This document shows positions 28,899 through 37,754 of a stretch of DNA of 39,122 nt, one piece after another. The stretch covers positions 1 through 39,122 of IMG/VR virus record IMGVR_UViG_3300034062_001359, one strand, 5' to 3'. The stretch comes from a virus. A program made the translations under genes and the position numbers. A model generated the notes under the pieces. It made no database searches, was not told the DNA's origin, and was given only the letters and a program-made list of their open reading frames with translations. Within the stretch, counting starts at the first letter, position 1. The number at the start of each line of letters is the position of its first letter.

Positions 28899-29233
28899 TT
28901 CAAGGGCTTGCAAGCTACGCTAAATCCGAAATTGATCTATCAACGCCACAAGATGACGGGCAATCGCTGCGGGTGCATTTAGAAAGCCTGCGGCGACAGA
29001 CCGGCGAAACGCCTGACCTGTTGGCTGAAGCAGTGCCAGAGCCTGAGATGACTGGCTACTTGTGGGGCTATTATTGCCTGATAAGACAAGGCATGGACAG
29101 AAAGTCATTAAGACCAATGGCAGCGCAAGATGTACAGGATTTCTGTTGGTTTTATGCTGTAGAATTAGAGCTATGGGAGCGCATTGCTCTAAAACAGATT
29201 GACGCTGTTTATATGGAGGCATCAAGTGACTGA
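28467..29233 (+). CDS. Tail assembly chaperone frameshift product, gpGT-like
   Basis: The zero frame reads GCA AAT TTT ATG; the heptamer A AAT TTT fits X XXY YYZ. A -1 slip continues as NFYEALIQGLASYAKSEIDL and then the T part: RRQTGETPDLLAEAVPEPEM, GYYCLIRQGMDRKSLRPMAA and FYAVELELWERIAL. The -1 frame is open from 28859. Lambda-like siphoviruses make G and GT in a fixed ratio to wrap the tape measure. Without slipping, the T part would need the GTG at 28973, which lacks a good ribosome site. Confidence 0.75.
28880..28886 (+). other. Probable programmed -1 frameshift site
   Basis: The heptamer AAATTTT is positioned so that tandem codons AAT and TTT can slip one base back, 9 bases before the zero-frame stop TGA (28896-28898). 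Rules for -1 slip sites are met; no obvious downstream pseudoknot was identified by eye. Confidence 0.65.
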
Positions 29234-32200
29234 AGCAGTCTTAAAAATAGGTGTTGATAGCACCGATGTTAACAAAGCTAAAAAGTCACTTGATGATTTA
29301 GCTGCCGCAAGTGCTTCAGCGACAACATCAACGGACAGGCTCTCTGAAACTACCAGTGAGCTTGGCTCGTCTGCAAAAGCGGCAGGCAATGAAGTCGATG
29401 CTAACACTAAAAAAATCGACAATTCATACAAGACAATGGGCGGCAGTGTTGCCAGCAGTATAGGCAAGGTTGTCGCTGCACTTGGCCTGATGCAGGTCGG
29501 CAGAATGTTTGCTGACACTGTGATGGAAACTGAAAAGCTCAGGGGCGCACTAACTACAATGACCGGCAGCACAGAAAATGCTGCTGCTGCATTTGAAAAC
29601 CTTACCAAGTTTGCCAGTGAAACACCGTTCACCCTTGATCAATCCGTCAACGCATTTATTAAACTTAAAGCACTAGGGCTTGACCCTTCAGAACGCGCAT
29701 TGCAGTCATACGGCAATACTGCTTCCGCTATGGGCAAAGACATGATGCAGATGATCGAGGCGGTAGCAGATGCCTCGACAGGTGAGTTTGAGCGACTCAA
29801 AGAATTTGGCATTAAAGCTAAATCTGAAGGCGATAATGTTGCGCTGACATTTCAAGGCGTGACAACCACAATCGGCAAAAACTCTGAAGAAATACAAGCA
29901 TATTTGCTGGCAATTGGTGAAGTCCAGTTTGCCGGTGCGATGGAAAACCAGATGCAGCGGTTGCCAGGTCTCATGAGCAACCTGCAAGATAATATTGATG
30001 GCCTATTTAGAAAACTTGGCGACAGCGGCGGGATAAATCTATTTGGCAAAGCTATAAGTCTTGCCTCTGGTGCTGTTCTTTTGCTCACTGATAACCTTGA
30101 TTTAATAGGAACTGCGCTGGGTGCTGCTGGTGCTGCCTTTGCTGTTTTGGCTGCGCCTGCTGCAATTTTGGGCGGCATTGCAATGATTCAGAAAGCAGTG
30201 ATTGCTATGAACGCGGCGATACTTGCAAACCCGATTGCGGCGGTTGCTGCTGCGATTGGTGCTGCTGCGTTTGTTATTTATAAATACTGGGATGATATTG
30301 CTCTGGCTGCTAAAAAAGCATGGATAAACATACAAATCAGCTTTAACGAATTTAGAATTTATTTAATTGAAAACTTTGGGGCTGCTGCTGATGCTTTTGC
30401 TTTAATTTTTGGATATGTCAAAGCGACTGCGCTGGGGGTGTGGGGCGCAATAAAAACAGGCGCAAGCCTTGTTGTTGACGGATTTAATTCTATTAAAACT
30501 GCGGCTGAATCTGTTGCAATAAATATTGAAATTGCATGGACATCATTAAAGGATTTTTTGGGAAACTCCTTTAGTACAGCATTATCTGCAATCATGAACC
30601 TTTTTGATGATGTAAAAAATAAAGCCATTGCAACATGGGCAGCAGTCTCTGAGGCAACGAAAAACCCATTAACGGCAGTTGATACATTTAACACAACATT
30701 TGCAGAAACATTAACTAGCCTTGAAAACGCAGAAACAAAAACAAACGCTTTTTCTACCTCTGCTGCGTCATCAAGAACAAGAGTAGAAGAGTTACAGGCA
30801 AAGTTGGCTGCTCTTAATGCTACAACGGCAACGACCAGCACAAATATTGGAACTTCTGATACTGCGCTTTCCGATTTTTCAACAACCGCAAATAGTAGCG
30901 AAGGCCAGATTAACGCATTGACAACCGCCGTCAATGCTGAAAATGAAGCATTAAGATCGGTTGATTTAACGCTCGGAGAGGTATCAATAAGCACTGAAGG
31001 ATTGTCTACCACAACTGCGAGCACCGTTGATAGCTTGGGCGGATCAATAGAGCTTTGGACTAAACTATCCAAAGCAGGCTCAGAACAACGCGCAGCAGCA
31101 GAGATTGAATCACAAAAAAAACAAGAAGAGGCAATGACTCGGACGCACGAGTATTTAACCACAAGCTTTATCGACATATTTAATAACGGCAAAAACGCTT
31201 TTGACAATATCGCTAAAGCATTTAGCACGATGATCCAGCGAATGCTCGCCGAGTGGGCTGCGTCTAAGCTGATGAACCTTATCGGCATGGGCAGTGGCAC
31301 AGCAACGGCTAACCCATTTGCGGCTATTGGCTCTGCGATAAGCAGCGCAATTGGCGGCACTGCTGCTACTGCTGCTGGAACTGCTGCGGCTGGTGCTGCT
31401 GGCACTGCTGCGGCTGGTGCTGCTGGTGGTGCTGCCGCTGGAACAGGCATAGGGGCAACATTGGCTTCTGCTGCGGGGTCAGTAGGCACTGCAATAAGCG
31501 GCGGTGCGGCTGCTGTAGGTTCTGCAATCTCTGGTGGTGCATCTGCTGCAACTGCCATGATTGTTGCTAACCCTTTACTGGCTGCGGCTGCACTTGCTGC
31601 TGCTGCGGCTGCTGCACTTGCTAAAAAGCCAACAACCTCTAGCAACGCTGGTCTGTTGATTCATGATGCACCAGGCGCATCTGCTGATCGCAAGTTTGCT
31701 GTTGATGCCTTTGCCTCTGGCTTTGCCCCTGTTGGCTTTGCAAGGCGCGAAGATCAAGCGTCAGCAAATGAGGTAATTGATGTTTTCAGAAAATACGATG
31801 CCTCATTAACCGAGATCGCAAAAGCGGCTGGCCTTAATGTTAACTTCAGCAACAATCCTTTTGGTGGCTTTGATGAAAAGGGTCAGGGCAGTGGCTTGTT
31901 CTTGGGTACAGCAGCAGAGGAAGGCAGGGGCGTAACATCTGCGCCAATGTCTGAGCAACTAACCCAGTTTACAAAGCAGTGGGTCGAGGCTCTTGGCGGT
32001 CAGGTATCGCCTGCTGATAGAGAGTTCCTGTTATCCTCTGGCTCTGCCGATGTCTTGTTGGAAAGGGCTGCAACGCTTGGTCAGGCTGAACGCGGCAGGT
32101 TAGATGGAATAGGTTTCGGCGGTATTAGAAATGTTCCGTTTAACGGTTTTAGGGCTGAATTGCACAAAGGCGAGGAAGTACTAACTGCGAGTGATCCGCG

Positions 32201-32345
32201 CAACCGCAACAACGGGGGCATGATGAGCGAAATGCGTGATATGCTAACCGAAATGCGTAACATGGCTTTTTACACCAAGCGCACAGCAGACTTGTTGCTG
32301 CGGGTAACGCGTGATGGTGACTCACTTGTAACGGTGGCAGCATGA
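29226..32345 (+). CDS. Tail tape measure protein
   Basis: 1039 residues from the GTG at 29226, preceded by GGAGGCATCAA. N-terminal VLKIGVDSTDVNKAKKSLDD and coiled coil, then the TMP core MQVGRMFADTVMETEKLRGA with GALTTMTGSTENAAAAFENL and FASETPFTLDQSVNAFIKLK. Hydrophobic helices lie around residues 290-360, a second Ala/Gly-rich hydrophobic region at ~700-800, and the C-terminus is charged. It sets tail length and probably forms a membrane channel at ejection. Both flanks match the standard order. Its Ala-rich codons create long antisense open frames. Confidence 0.93.
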   Translation: MTEAVLKIGVDSTDVNKAKKSLDDLAAASASATTSTDRLSETTSELGSSAKAAGNEVDANTKKIDNSYKTMGGSVASSIGKVVAALGLMQVGRMFADTVMETEKLRGALTTMTGSTENAAAAFENLTKFASETPFTLDQSVNAFIKLKALGLDPSERALQSYGNTASAMGKDMMQMIEAVADASTGEFERLKEFGIKAKSEGDNVALTFQGVTTTIGKNSEEIQAYLLAIGEVQFAGAMENQMQRLPGLMSNLQDNIDGLFRKLGDSGGINLFGKAISLASGAVLLLTDNLDLIGTALGAAGAAFAVLAAPAAILGGIAMIQKAVIAMNAAILANPIAAVAAAIGAAAFVIYKYWDDIALAAKKAWINIQISFNEFRIYLIENFGAAADAFALIFGYVKATALGVWGAIKTGASLVVDGFNSIKTAAESVAINIEIAWTSLKDFLGNSFSTALSAIMNLFDDVKNKAIATWAAVSEATKNPLTAVDTFNTTFAETLTSLENAETKTNAFSTSAASSRTRVEELQAKLAALNATTATTSTNIGTSDTALSDFSTTANSSEGQINALTTAVNAENEALRSVDLTLGEVSISTEGLSTTTASTVDSLGGSIELWTKLSKAGSEQRAAAEIESQKKQEEAMTRTHEYLTTSFIDIFNNGKNAFDNIAKAFSTMIQRMLAEWAASKLMNLIGMGSGTATANPFAAIGSAISSAIGGTAATAAGTAAAGAAGTAAAGAAGGAAAGTGIGATLASAAGSVGTAISGGAAAVGSAISGGASAATAMIVANPLLAAAALAAAAAAALAKKPTTSSNAGLLIHDAPGASADRKFAVDAFASGFAPVGFARREDQASANEVIDVFRKYDASLTEIAKAAGLNVNFSNNPFGGFDEKGQGSGLFLGTAAEEGRGVTSAPMSEQLTQFTKQWVEALGGQVSPADREFLLSSGSADVLLERAATLGQAERGRLDGIGFGGIRNVPFNGFRAELHKGEEVLTASDPRNRNNGGMMSEMRDMLTEMRNMAFYTKRTADLLLRVTRDGDSLVTVAA
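31366..31440 (+). repeat. Ala/Gly-encoding tandem repeats in the tape measure gene
   Basis: Two copies of a 24-base unit (CTGCTGCGGCTGGTGCTGCT plus GGCA or GGTG) stand at 31381 and 31405, flanked by further degenerate GCT-rich units. They encode AAGAAGTAAAGAAGGA-type hydrophobic sequence and may change length by slippage. Confidence 0.6.
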
Positions 32346-33397
32346 AAGTAATCCCGCCCATTGCGATAACATCAATCACATCCAGCACAGTGCCAGAGGA
32401 AGTTGCAGCAACGTATAACGCTGGGACAACCTATGCCATTGGTGCGCTGGTCGGCCTTGCATCTGTCTACGGTGACCCACAAACGGTTTGGCGATCTTTG
32501 CAGAATGGCAATGTCGGGCAGGCTCTGGCTGAAGGTGCTTACTGGACTAATGCTGGTATCGTTTACCCAATCTACGCTTCTGGCTCGTCCTGTGATCTAA
32601 ATGACATCGTTACCGACTTGGCAAACCATGATCTCTATCAATCGCTGGTTGCTGCTAACACTGGCAACCCGTTGACCGACACCACAAAGTGGAAGTATAT
32701 CGGCAAGACTAACCGCTTCCGATTGTTTGACTACGACAGAAACAATCGCACTAGTGTGCCTTTGACATTCACTGTTGTTTTTGCACCAGGCAAACGAATC
32801 GACAGTATCTGTCTCGATGGCATACAGGCTAACTCCTACACAGTAACAGTGACCAGTGTGCTGGGTGGCGGCACTATCTTTACATCAACAGGTAGTTTAA
32901 ATACTCGAATTGTTCGCACATGGTATGAACACCTGACAGTGCCATTCACAACGCAAAAGAGTCTAAACTTTTTCAACATCCCACCTTATACAGACTGCAT
33001 CGTTACAGTCACGCTGACTGCAACAACGGGCAACGCTGAACTGGCTGCGCTTGGCGTGGGTCGTGAAGTAGCATTTGGTCAGACCCAATACAGTGCAATC
33101 AGCGACATTTTGAACTTTTCCACTGTTGACCGAGACGATGAAGGTAATGCAATACTGGTAAAAAGAAGGAATGTGCCGAAAAGCAGGCAGACTGTTTTCT
33201 GTGATAAAATTGCGGTTAATAAAATAATCGAAACAAGAGACCTGCTTAACGCAGAGCCTGCCTTCTGGTACGGCATAGACAATGCAAGTGACGGTTACTT
33301 TGAAGCAGTTTCAATGCTTGGCTACTACCGCGATTTCAGTATCAACCTGCAATACCCTGAAAACGTAATTTTGAATTTTGAGCTGGAGCGAGTCTGA
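32342..33397 (+). CDS. Distal tail/baseplate protein
   Basis: 351 residues, coupled to the tape measure stop (ATGA). YNAGTTYAIGALVGLASVYG and a second similar unit (LYQSLVAANTGNPLTDTTKW) resemble carbohydrate-binding or baseplate modules found in phage tail-tip proteins. The middle and C-terminus are beta-rich (RTSVPLTFTVVFAPGKRIDS, INLQYPENVILNFELERV). Likely a distal tail or hub component that carries the fibre encoded next. No exact family named. Confidence 0.6.
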   Translation: MKVIPPIAITSITSSTVPEEVAATYNAGTTYAIGALVGLASVYGDPQTVWRSLQNGNVGQALAEGAYWTNAGIVYPIYASGSSCDLNDIVTDLANHDLYQSLVAANTGNPLTDTTKWKYIGKTNRFRLFDYDRNNRTSVPLTFTVVFAPGKRIDSICLDGIQANSYTVTVTSVLGGGTIFTSTGSLNTRIVRTWYEHLTVPFTTQKSLNFFNIPPYTDCIVTVTLTATTGNAELAALGVGREVAFGQTQYSAISDILNFSTVDRDDEGNAILVKRRNVPKSRQTVFCDKIAVNKIIETRDLLNAEPAFWYGIDNASDGYFEAVSMLGYYRDFSINLQYPENVILNFELERV

Positions 33398-34254
33398 TGA
33401 CTACGATAACGCAAACGATACCGAGTTTAGGCTCACCACCTCTAACAACCGATCCGGTCAACTTTGATACACGCGCAGACACTTTATACGGTACATCACT
33501 GCCTGCGGTGATCACTGCAACCAATACTTGGTCAGGCCAAGCAAACACGGTTGCTGGTGAGGTCAACACTAACGCAACTAACGCGCAGACTTCCGCAAAC
33601 ACTGCATCTGGCGCATCTGCTGCGGCTGTTGCTGCGGTTAATGCAACGCAGTGGAACAGCGGTCAATCATACCTTACGGGCGCAGTTGTTTGGTCGCCGA
33701 TAAATTATCTGTCGTATCGCGCAACCACAAACACCAGCGGAACAACTGATCCAAGCCTTTCTGCTGATTGGACATCTCTTAATCTTTCACTTTCTGCTGC
33801 TAATACATGGACTGGAAAACAAACCTTTAGTGGCACAACCAGCACACTTGCCGTTGTGTTAAACGATGCAGCAGAAGTGGCTACAGTGTCTGCAACAGCA
33901 GCTACGGGTACGATTGCCTATGACGTTACTACGCAGTCTGTCCTGTACTACACAAGCAACGCATCAGCAAACTGGACTGTTAACTTCAGGGCATCAAGCG
34001 GTACAAGTTTGGACACGGCTCTGGCAACAGGTCAGTCAGTAACAGCAGCCTTCCTCGTCACTCAAGGTGCTACGGCTTATTACAACAGTGCTGTGCAGGT
34101 AGATGGCACAACCAGTGGCGTAACAACAAGATGGCTTGGTGGCGCACCTACAGCAGGCAACGCAAGCGGCATTGACAGCTATAGGTACTTAATAATTAAA
34201 ACAGGCAGTGCAGCGTACACTGTGTTGGCTTCAGTCACTCAATTTAAGGCGTAA
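33397..34254 (+). CDS. Tail fibre protein (copy B, complete)
   Basis: 285 residues, TGATG-coupled to the baseplate gene. N-terminal ~60 residues (TLYGTSLPAVITATNTWSGQ, NTNATNAQTSANTASGASAA) are an attachment and helical shaft. Then QSYLTGAVVWSPINYLSYRA, a chitin-binding-like module. From residue ~142 (QTFSGTTSTLAVVLNDAAEV) to the end it matches the C-terminal part of copy A almost exactly. This is the full-length version and shows how the missing start of copy A probably connects to the baseplate gene. Confidence 0.8.
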   Translation: MTTITQTIPSLGSPPLTTDPVNFDTRADTLYGTSLPAVITATNTWSGQANTVAGEVNTNATNAQTSANTASGASAAAVAAVNATQWNSGQSYLTGAVVWSPINYLSYRATTNTSGTTDPSLSADWTSLNLSLSAANTWTGKQTFSGTTSTLAVVLNDAAEVATVSATAATGTIAYDVTTQSVLYYTSNASANWTVNFRASSGTSLDTALATGQSVTAAFLVTQGATAYYNSAVQVDGTTSGVTTRWLGGAPTAGNASGIDSYRYLIIKTGSAAYTVLASVTQFKA

Positions 34255-34257
34255 CCT

Positions 34258-36261
34258 ATGCCATTACAATCAACATCAGGTGCTGCGAGTTACGATGCCT
34301 TTGGTGGCGGTGCTGCTGCCGAGCCAAACTATATAGAGTCATGTTTTAGTACATACCTCTACACAGGTGTAGGTTCAGCAATAACCATTACTAATGGCAT
34401 TGACTTAGCGGGTGACGGTGGACTGGTCTGGCTAAAGAATAGAGGGACTGTTAGTAATAATTCATTACACGATACTACAAGAACCCCATCCTACCAGCTC
34501 GTATCAAACTCTACAGCCGCACAAGATACAGTGAACGGCGATTTAAGCTCCTTTAATAGCAATGGGTTTTCACTAGGAACTTCAGGCGGGGGCAATAACA
34601 TAACAGGCAACATTGCCTCATGGACATTCCGCAAGCAGCCGAAGTTCTTTGATGTTGTAACGTATACGGGGACTGGAAGTAATCAAAGTATTGCTCATAA
34701 TCTTGGTTCTGCACCGGGCTGTATTATTGTTAAAACATTGGGTTCTGGCTACGATTGGAATACATGGCATCGTTCAGGTACACAACTAAATTCCTATTCA
34801 CTCGCATTAAACTCTACACGTGCCTACCAGAATACTGGCGATGACCTTTGGGGGACAGTTGGCGGCGTTCCTAATATGAACTCGGCAACATTTAGTGTCG
34901 GCTCTTATGGTGCTGTTAATGCTTCTGGTCAAACATACGTTGCCTACCTATTCGCCCACGATGCAGGCGGCTTTGGTCTGACGGGTACGGACAATGTTAT
35001 AAGCTGTGGGTCGTTTACGACTGATGGTAGTGGTGTGCCCCCTAACGTAAACCTTGGGTATGAGCCTCAATGGATTATGTGTAAAGGGTCTAGTGCTGGT
35101 GCGGCTGGTTTTGGATGGACAATTCAAGACAATATGCGGGGCAGTACCGCTAACGGTGCGGTGCAGTATTTGAGAGCTAATTCATCTGGGGCAGAAAATG
35201 CAGATACAGGACAACTTGCAATTAACTCAACTGGATTTGGCGGCGGGTCTGGGTTTGGCGCAAGCAACACATTCATCTACATAGCCATACGCCGTGGCCC
35301 AATGGAAGTGCCAACGAGTGGGGCGGAGGTGTTTAGTCCTGTTGGTTTTAACTCATCAGCAAGTAACCAAACGATTAATACAAATATTGTCACAGATTTG
35401 TGCTTATATAATTTTAGAAACATAACAAACGGGTTTATGTGGTTTGATCGTCTGCGTGGAATTACAGGAACTACAGGCAGCGGTAATAAAATGCTATTGT
35501 CCCCGTCAGCAGCCGCAGAAGCAAACGACACCTCTATAAATGGAGCAGGCCAAACTACTCTTGTTGCTGGTGGAACTTTAGGCGGCTATACGCAAATTCT
35601 TGAATGTTTCAGACGCGCCCCAGGCTTCTTTGATGTGGTTTGTTATACAGGGAATGGGACAGGCAGTACACAAATCACACACAACTTAGGTGTTGCTCCA
35701 ACATTGGTGATTGTGAAACAACGCTCAGGGTCGCCAGACCGTTCTTGGTGGGTTCTTACAACTGCTGTTCCGCAATTAAACATTCTCAATGACACATCTG
35801 CGGCAAATGCCTACGGAGTTCCAGCAAACTTGTTTGGTGATTCAACGTACAACAATTACATAGCACCTACCGCAACAACGCTTACGCTTTCGCCAAGTAG
35901 TGAAGTTAATAATTCCGGCTCAACCTATGTTGCCTACCTATTCGCCACACTCGCTGGAGTCTCCAAAGTAGGCAGCTACACAGGCAACGGAAGCAGTCAA
36001 ACTATTAACTGCGGCTTCACTGGTGGTGCGAGGTTCGTCCTCATAAAGCGCACGAACAGCACAGGTGATTGGTACGTCTGGGACAGCGCAAGGGGTATCG
36101 TAGCGGGTAATGATCCACACCTCAGCCTCAATACTACAGCCGCTGAAGTTACCACAGATGACAGCGTAGACACTGACAGCACAGGCTTTGTAGTCAACCA
36201 AGTGGCCGCAACAAACGTGAACGTAAACACTGCCACTTACATCTTTTTGGCTATTGCGTAA
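34258..36261 (+). CDS. DUF7483-like virion adhesion/structural protein (copy B)
   Basis: 667 residues with the same architecture as copy A. Identical start MPLQSTSGAASYDAFGGGAA, then SWTFRKQPKFFDVVTYTGTG, FAHDAGGFGLTGTDNVISCG, RAPGFFDVVCYTGNG and AYLFATLAGVSKVGSYTGNG. The stretches between these anchors (residues ~25-120, 150-230, 270-340, 360-460 and 500-560) differ strongly from copy A in sequence and length. This mosaic of fixed framework and variable inserts is what is expected for a host-range determinant. Confidence 0.75.
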   Translation: MPLQSTSGAASYDAFGGGAAAEPNYIESCFSTYLYTGVGSAITITNGIDLAGDGGLVWLKNRGTVSNNSLHDTTRTPSYQLVSNSTAAQDTVNGDLSSFNSNGFSLGTSGGGNNITGNIASWTFRKQPKFFDVVTYTGTGSNQSIAHNLGSAPGCIIVKTLGSGYDWNTWHRSGTQLNSYSLALNSTRAYQNTGDDLWGTVGGVPNMNSATFSVGSYGAVNASGQTYVAYLFAHDAGGFGLTGTDNVISCGSFTTDGSGVPPNVNLGYEPQWIMCKGSSAGAAGFGWTIQDNMRGSTANGAVQYLRANSSGAENADTGQLAINSTGFGGGSGFGASNTFIYIAIRRGPMEVPTSGAEVFSPVGFNSSASNQTINTNIVTDLCLYNFRNITNGFMWFDRLRGITGTTGSGNKMLLSPSAAAEANDTSINGAGQTTLVAGGTLGGYTQILECFRRAPGFFDVVCYTGNGTGSTQITHNLGVAPTLVIVKQRSGSPDRSWWVLTTAVPQLNILNDTSAANAYGVPANLFGDSTYNNYIAPTATTLTLSPSSEVNNSGSTYVAYLFATLAGVSKVGSYTGNGSSQTINCGFTGGARFVLIKRTNSTGDWYVWDSARGIVAGNDPHLSLNTTAAEVTTDDSVDTDSTGFVVNQVAATNVNVNTATYIFLAIA

Positions 36262-36271
36262 GGAATAAATC

Positions 36272-36760
36272 ATGCAAATCAGAGTTAAAGCTACAGGCGC
36301 AGTAATGTACGAAGCAGAGTTCCGCGCATACATTAAAAGCACAAGCGGTGCATCGTGGGATCGCACAACTGACGAGATACTTGAGGAGCTGGGTGCTGAT
36401 GTAGTCTTTGAAGGCGCACAAGCCATTGGCGGCACAGTGTATCAATACAGTCAGCGTGACGGTGTAGAGGAAGTTGGTGGTAAGTGGTATACAAAGTATG
36501 TTCTTGCACCAGTGTTTACTGACAACGAAGATGCTACAGCGGCAGAGCAAGAGGCTACCTACAAAGCCATGAAGGATGCAGAGCAGGCAACGTCTGTACG
36601 CGCCTCACGCAGCGACAAGCTCAAGGATAGCGACTGGACACAGGTAGCTGATGCACCAGTAGACAAAGCAGCCTGGGCTACCTACCGTCAAGAGTTAAGA
36701 GACATCAGCGCACAGACGGGCTTCCCGTGGACAATAGAGTGGCCTACGCAACCAGAGTGA
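36272..36760 (+). CDS. Tail fibre assembly-like protein (copy B)
   Basis: 162 residues, same length and start as copy A, with the C-terminal KLKDSDWTQVADAPVDKAAW and AWATYRQELRDI signature of tail assembly chaperones. Substitutions cluster at residues ~15-42 and the extreme C-terminus. An identical GGAATAAATC leader precedes the ATG. Confidence 0.75.
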   Translation: MQIRVKATGAVMYEAEFRAYIKSTSGASWDRTTDEILEELGADVVFEGAQAIGGTVYQYSQRDGVEEVGGKWYTKYVLAPVFTDNEDATAAEQEATYKAMKDAEQATSVRASRSDKLKDSDWTQVADAPVDKAAWATYRQELRDISAQTGFPWTIEWPTQPE

Positions 36761-36768
36761 GGTAGATC

Positions 36769-37011
36769 ATGCCCGAATCAAGCATTATTGACGCAATGAT
36801 CGCAGCAGCAGGAGCCATAGTTGCGTGGTTCGTAAAGTCCACGCGCGAGGACAACAAGGAGCAGGATCGCAAGATCGAAACCTTGCAGCGTGAACAGGCT
36901 GGCCTCTTAAGTCGCGAAGAGTTCCGTCAGGACATGCACCTACTGCGGCAAGAAATGAACGCAAACTTTGACAAAGTGTTTTCTAAATTGGACAAGAAGG
37001 CAGATAAGTAA
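36769..37011 (+). CDS. Small membrane-anchored coiled-coil protein (copy B)
   Basis: 80 residues: TM-like N-terminus SIIDAMIAAAGAIVAWFVKS, then a charged coil identical to copy A over TREDNKEQDRKIETLQREQA. Differences at the DNA level are mostly silent, which shows selection for the protein. TAATG-coupled to the next gene. Function unknown; lysis-cassette context. Confidence 0.6.
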   Translation: MPESSIIDAMIAAAGAIVAWFVKSTREDNKEQDRKIETLQREQAGLLSREEFRQDMHLLRQEMNANFDKVFSKLDKKADK

Positions 37012-37487
37012 TGCTTGATCCAGTCTCAGCGTTAGCCATAGCCACCAGTGCCTACAAAGTCATCAAGCGTGGCATTGAAATGGGGCGTGAGCTTGAAGAC
37101 ATGGGCGGCCAGCTCGGCACGTGGTTTAAGGCTGTGTCCGATGTTAAGAACGCTGAAGAAGAGGCCAAAGACCCGCCGCTTTTTAAGAAGCTTATGTTCT
37201 CCGGCAGTGTCGAGCAAGAGGCGATGCAGGCACTTGTAGCCAGAAAGAAGATCGAGCAGCAAGAGAAAGAACTGCGGGAACTGATAGTCTACAAATGGGG
37301 CGTTGAGGAGTACACGGCAATGATGCGTGACCGCGCTAAGATTAAAGACACGCGGGAAAGAGCGATGCTCAACCAGCGGCGCAAGATAAGAAAGTTTATC
37401 GCAAACACGCTGACTATTATAGTGATTGCAGCACTCACTGGGCTTCTCGTTATGTTTCTTGTTGGTATTATTACAAATCTGAGGTAG
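37011..37487 (+). CDS. Membrane-anchored helical protein of the lysis cassette (copy B)
   Basis: 158 residues as in copy A, with MLDPVSALAIATSAYKVIKR, KKIEQQEKELRELIVYKWG and a C-terminal TM helix (TLTIIVIAALTGLLVMFLVG). Here it is followed after 3 bases by an additional membrane gene that copy A lacks. Confidence 0.6.
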   Translation: MLDPVSALAIATSAYKVIKRGIEMGRELEDMGGQLGTWFKAVSDVKNAEEEAKDPPLFKKLMFSGSVEQEAMQALVARKKIEQQEKELRELIVYKWGVEEYTAMMRDRAKIKDTRERAMLNQRRKIRKFIANTLTIIVIAALTGLLVMFLVGIITNLR

Positions 37488-37490
37488 CAA

Positions 37491-37754
37491 ATGAACGAGA
37501 GCGACATCAAGGGCAAGTTAACTTTTGCGGTAACCCTGATGGTCTCCGCCACGTTGTGCGTCTCTGTCATAGTCATGGTCATTGCGCTAGTGGCCGGTCT
37601 CTGGTTTGACAACATCGACAATGCCGAGATATTCAAACTGATCTCTCCTGCTTTTCAAACAATTATCGGGGGCTTTATTGGCCTGCTTGCCGGAATAAAA
37701 CTCGGTAACGCTGACGATTCCCAGCCCCCCTGCCGAGGTAACAAATCATGTTAA
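37491..37754 (+). CDS. Two-TM membrane protein, holin candidate, only in copy B
   Basis: 87 residues with two TM helices: TLMVSATLCVSVIVMVIALV (~15-38) and PAFQTIIGGFIGLLAGIK (~53-70), and a polar C-terminus. NIDNAEIFKLISPAFQTIIG is a phrase I recall from small membrane proteins of aquatic phages. It overlaps the 3-TM holin candidate start by 7 bases. Copy A has only 5 bases at this place. It may be a second holin or antiholin. Confidence 0.65.
   Translation: MNESDIKGKLTFAVTLMVSATLCVSVIVMVIALVAGLWFDNIDNAEIFKLISPAFQTIIGGFIGLLAGIKLGNADDSQPPCRGNKSC

Noticed and set aside
28973-29233. Independent gene starting at GTG 28973
   Set aside because: No good ribosome site; the frame is open further upstream to 28859 and a correctly phased slip site explains its expression as gpGT.
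30359-31645. 428-codon open frame antisense to the tape measure gene
   Set aside because: It consists of Ala, Val and Pro runs that are the reverse of the Ala-rich GCN codons of the tape measure protein. No ribosome site, no domain pattern.
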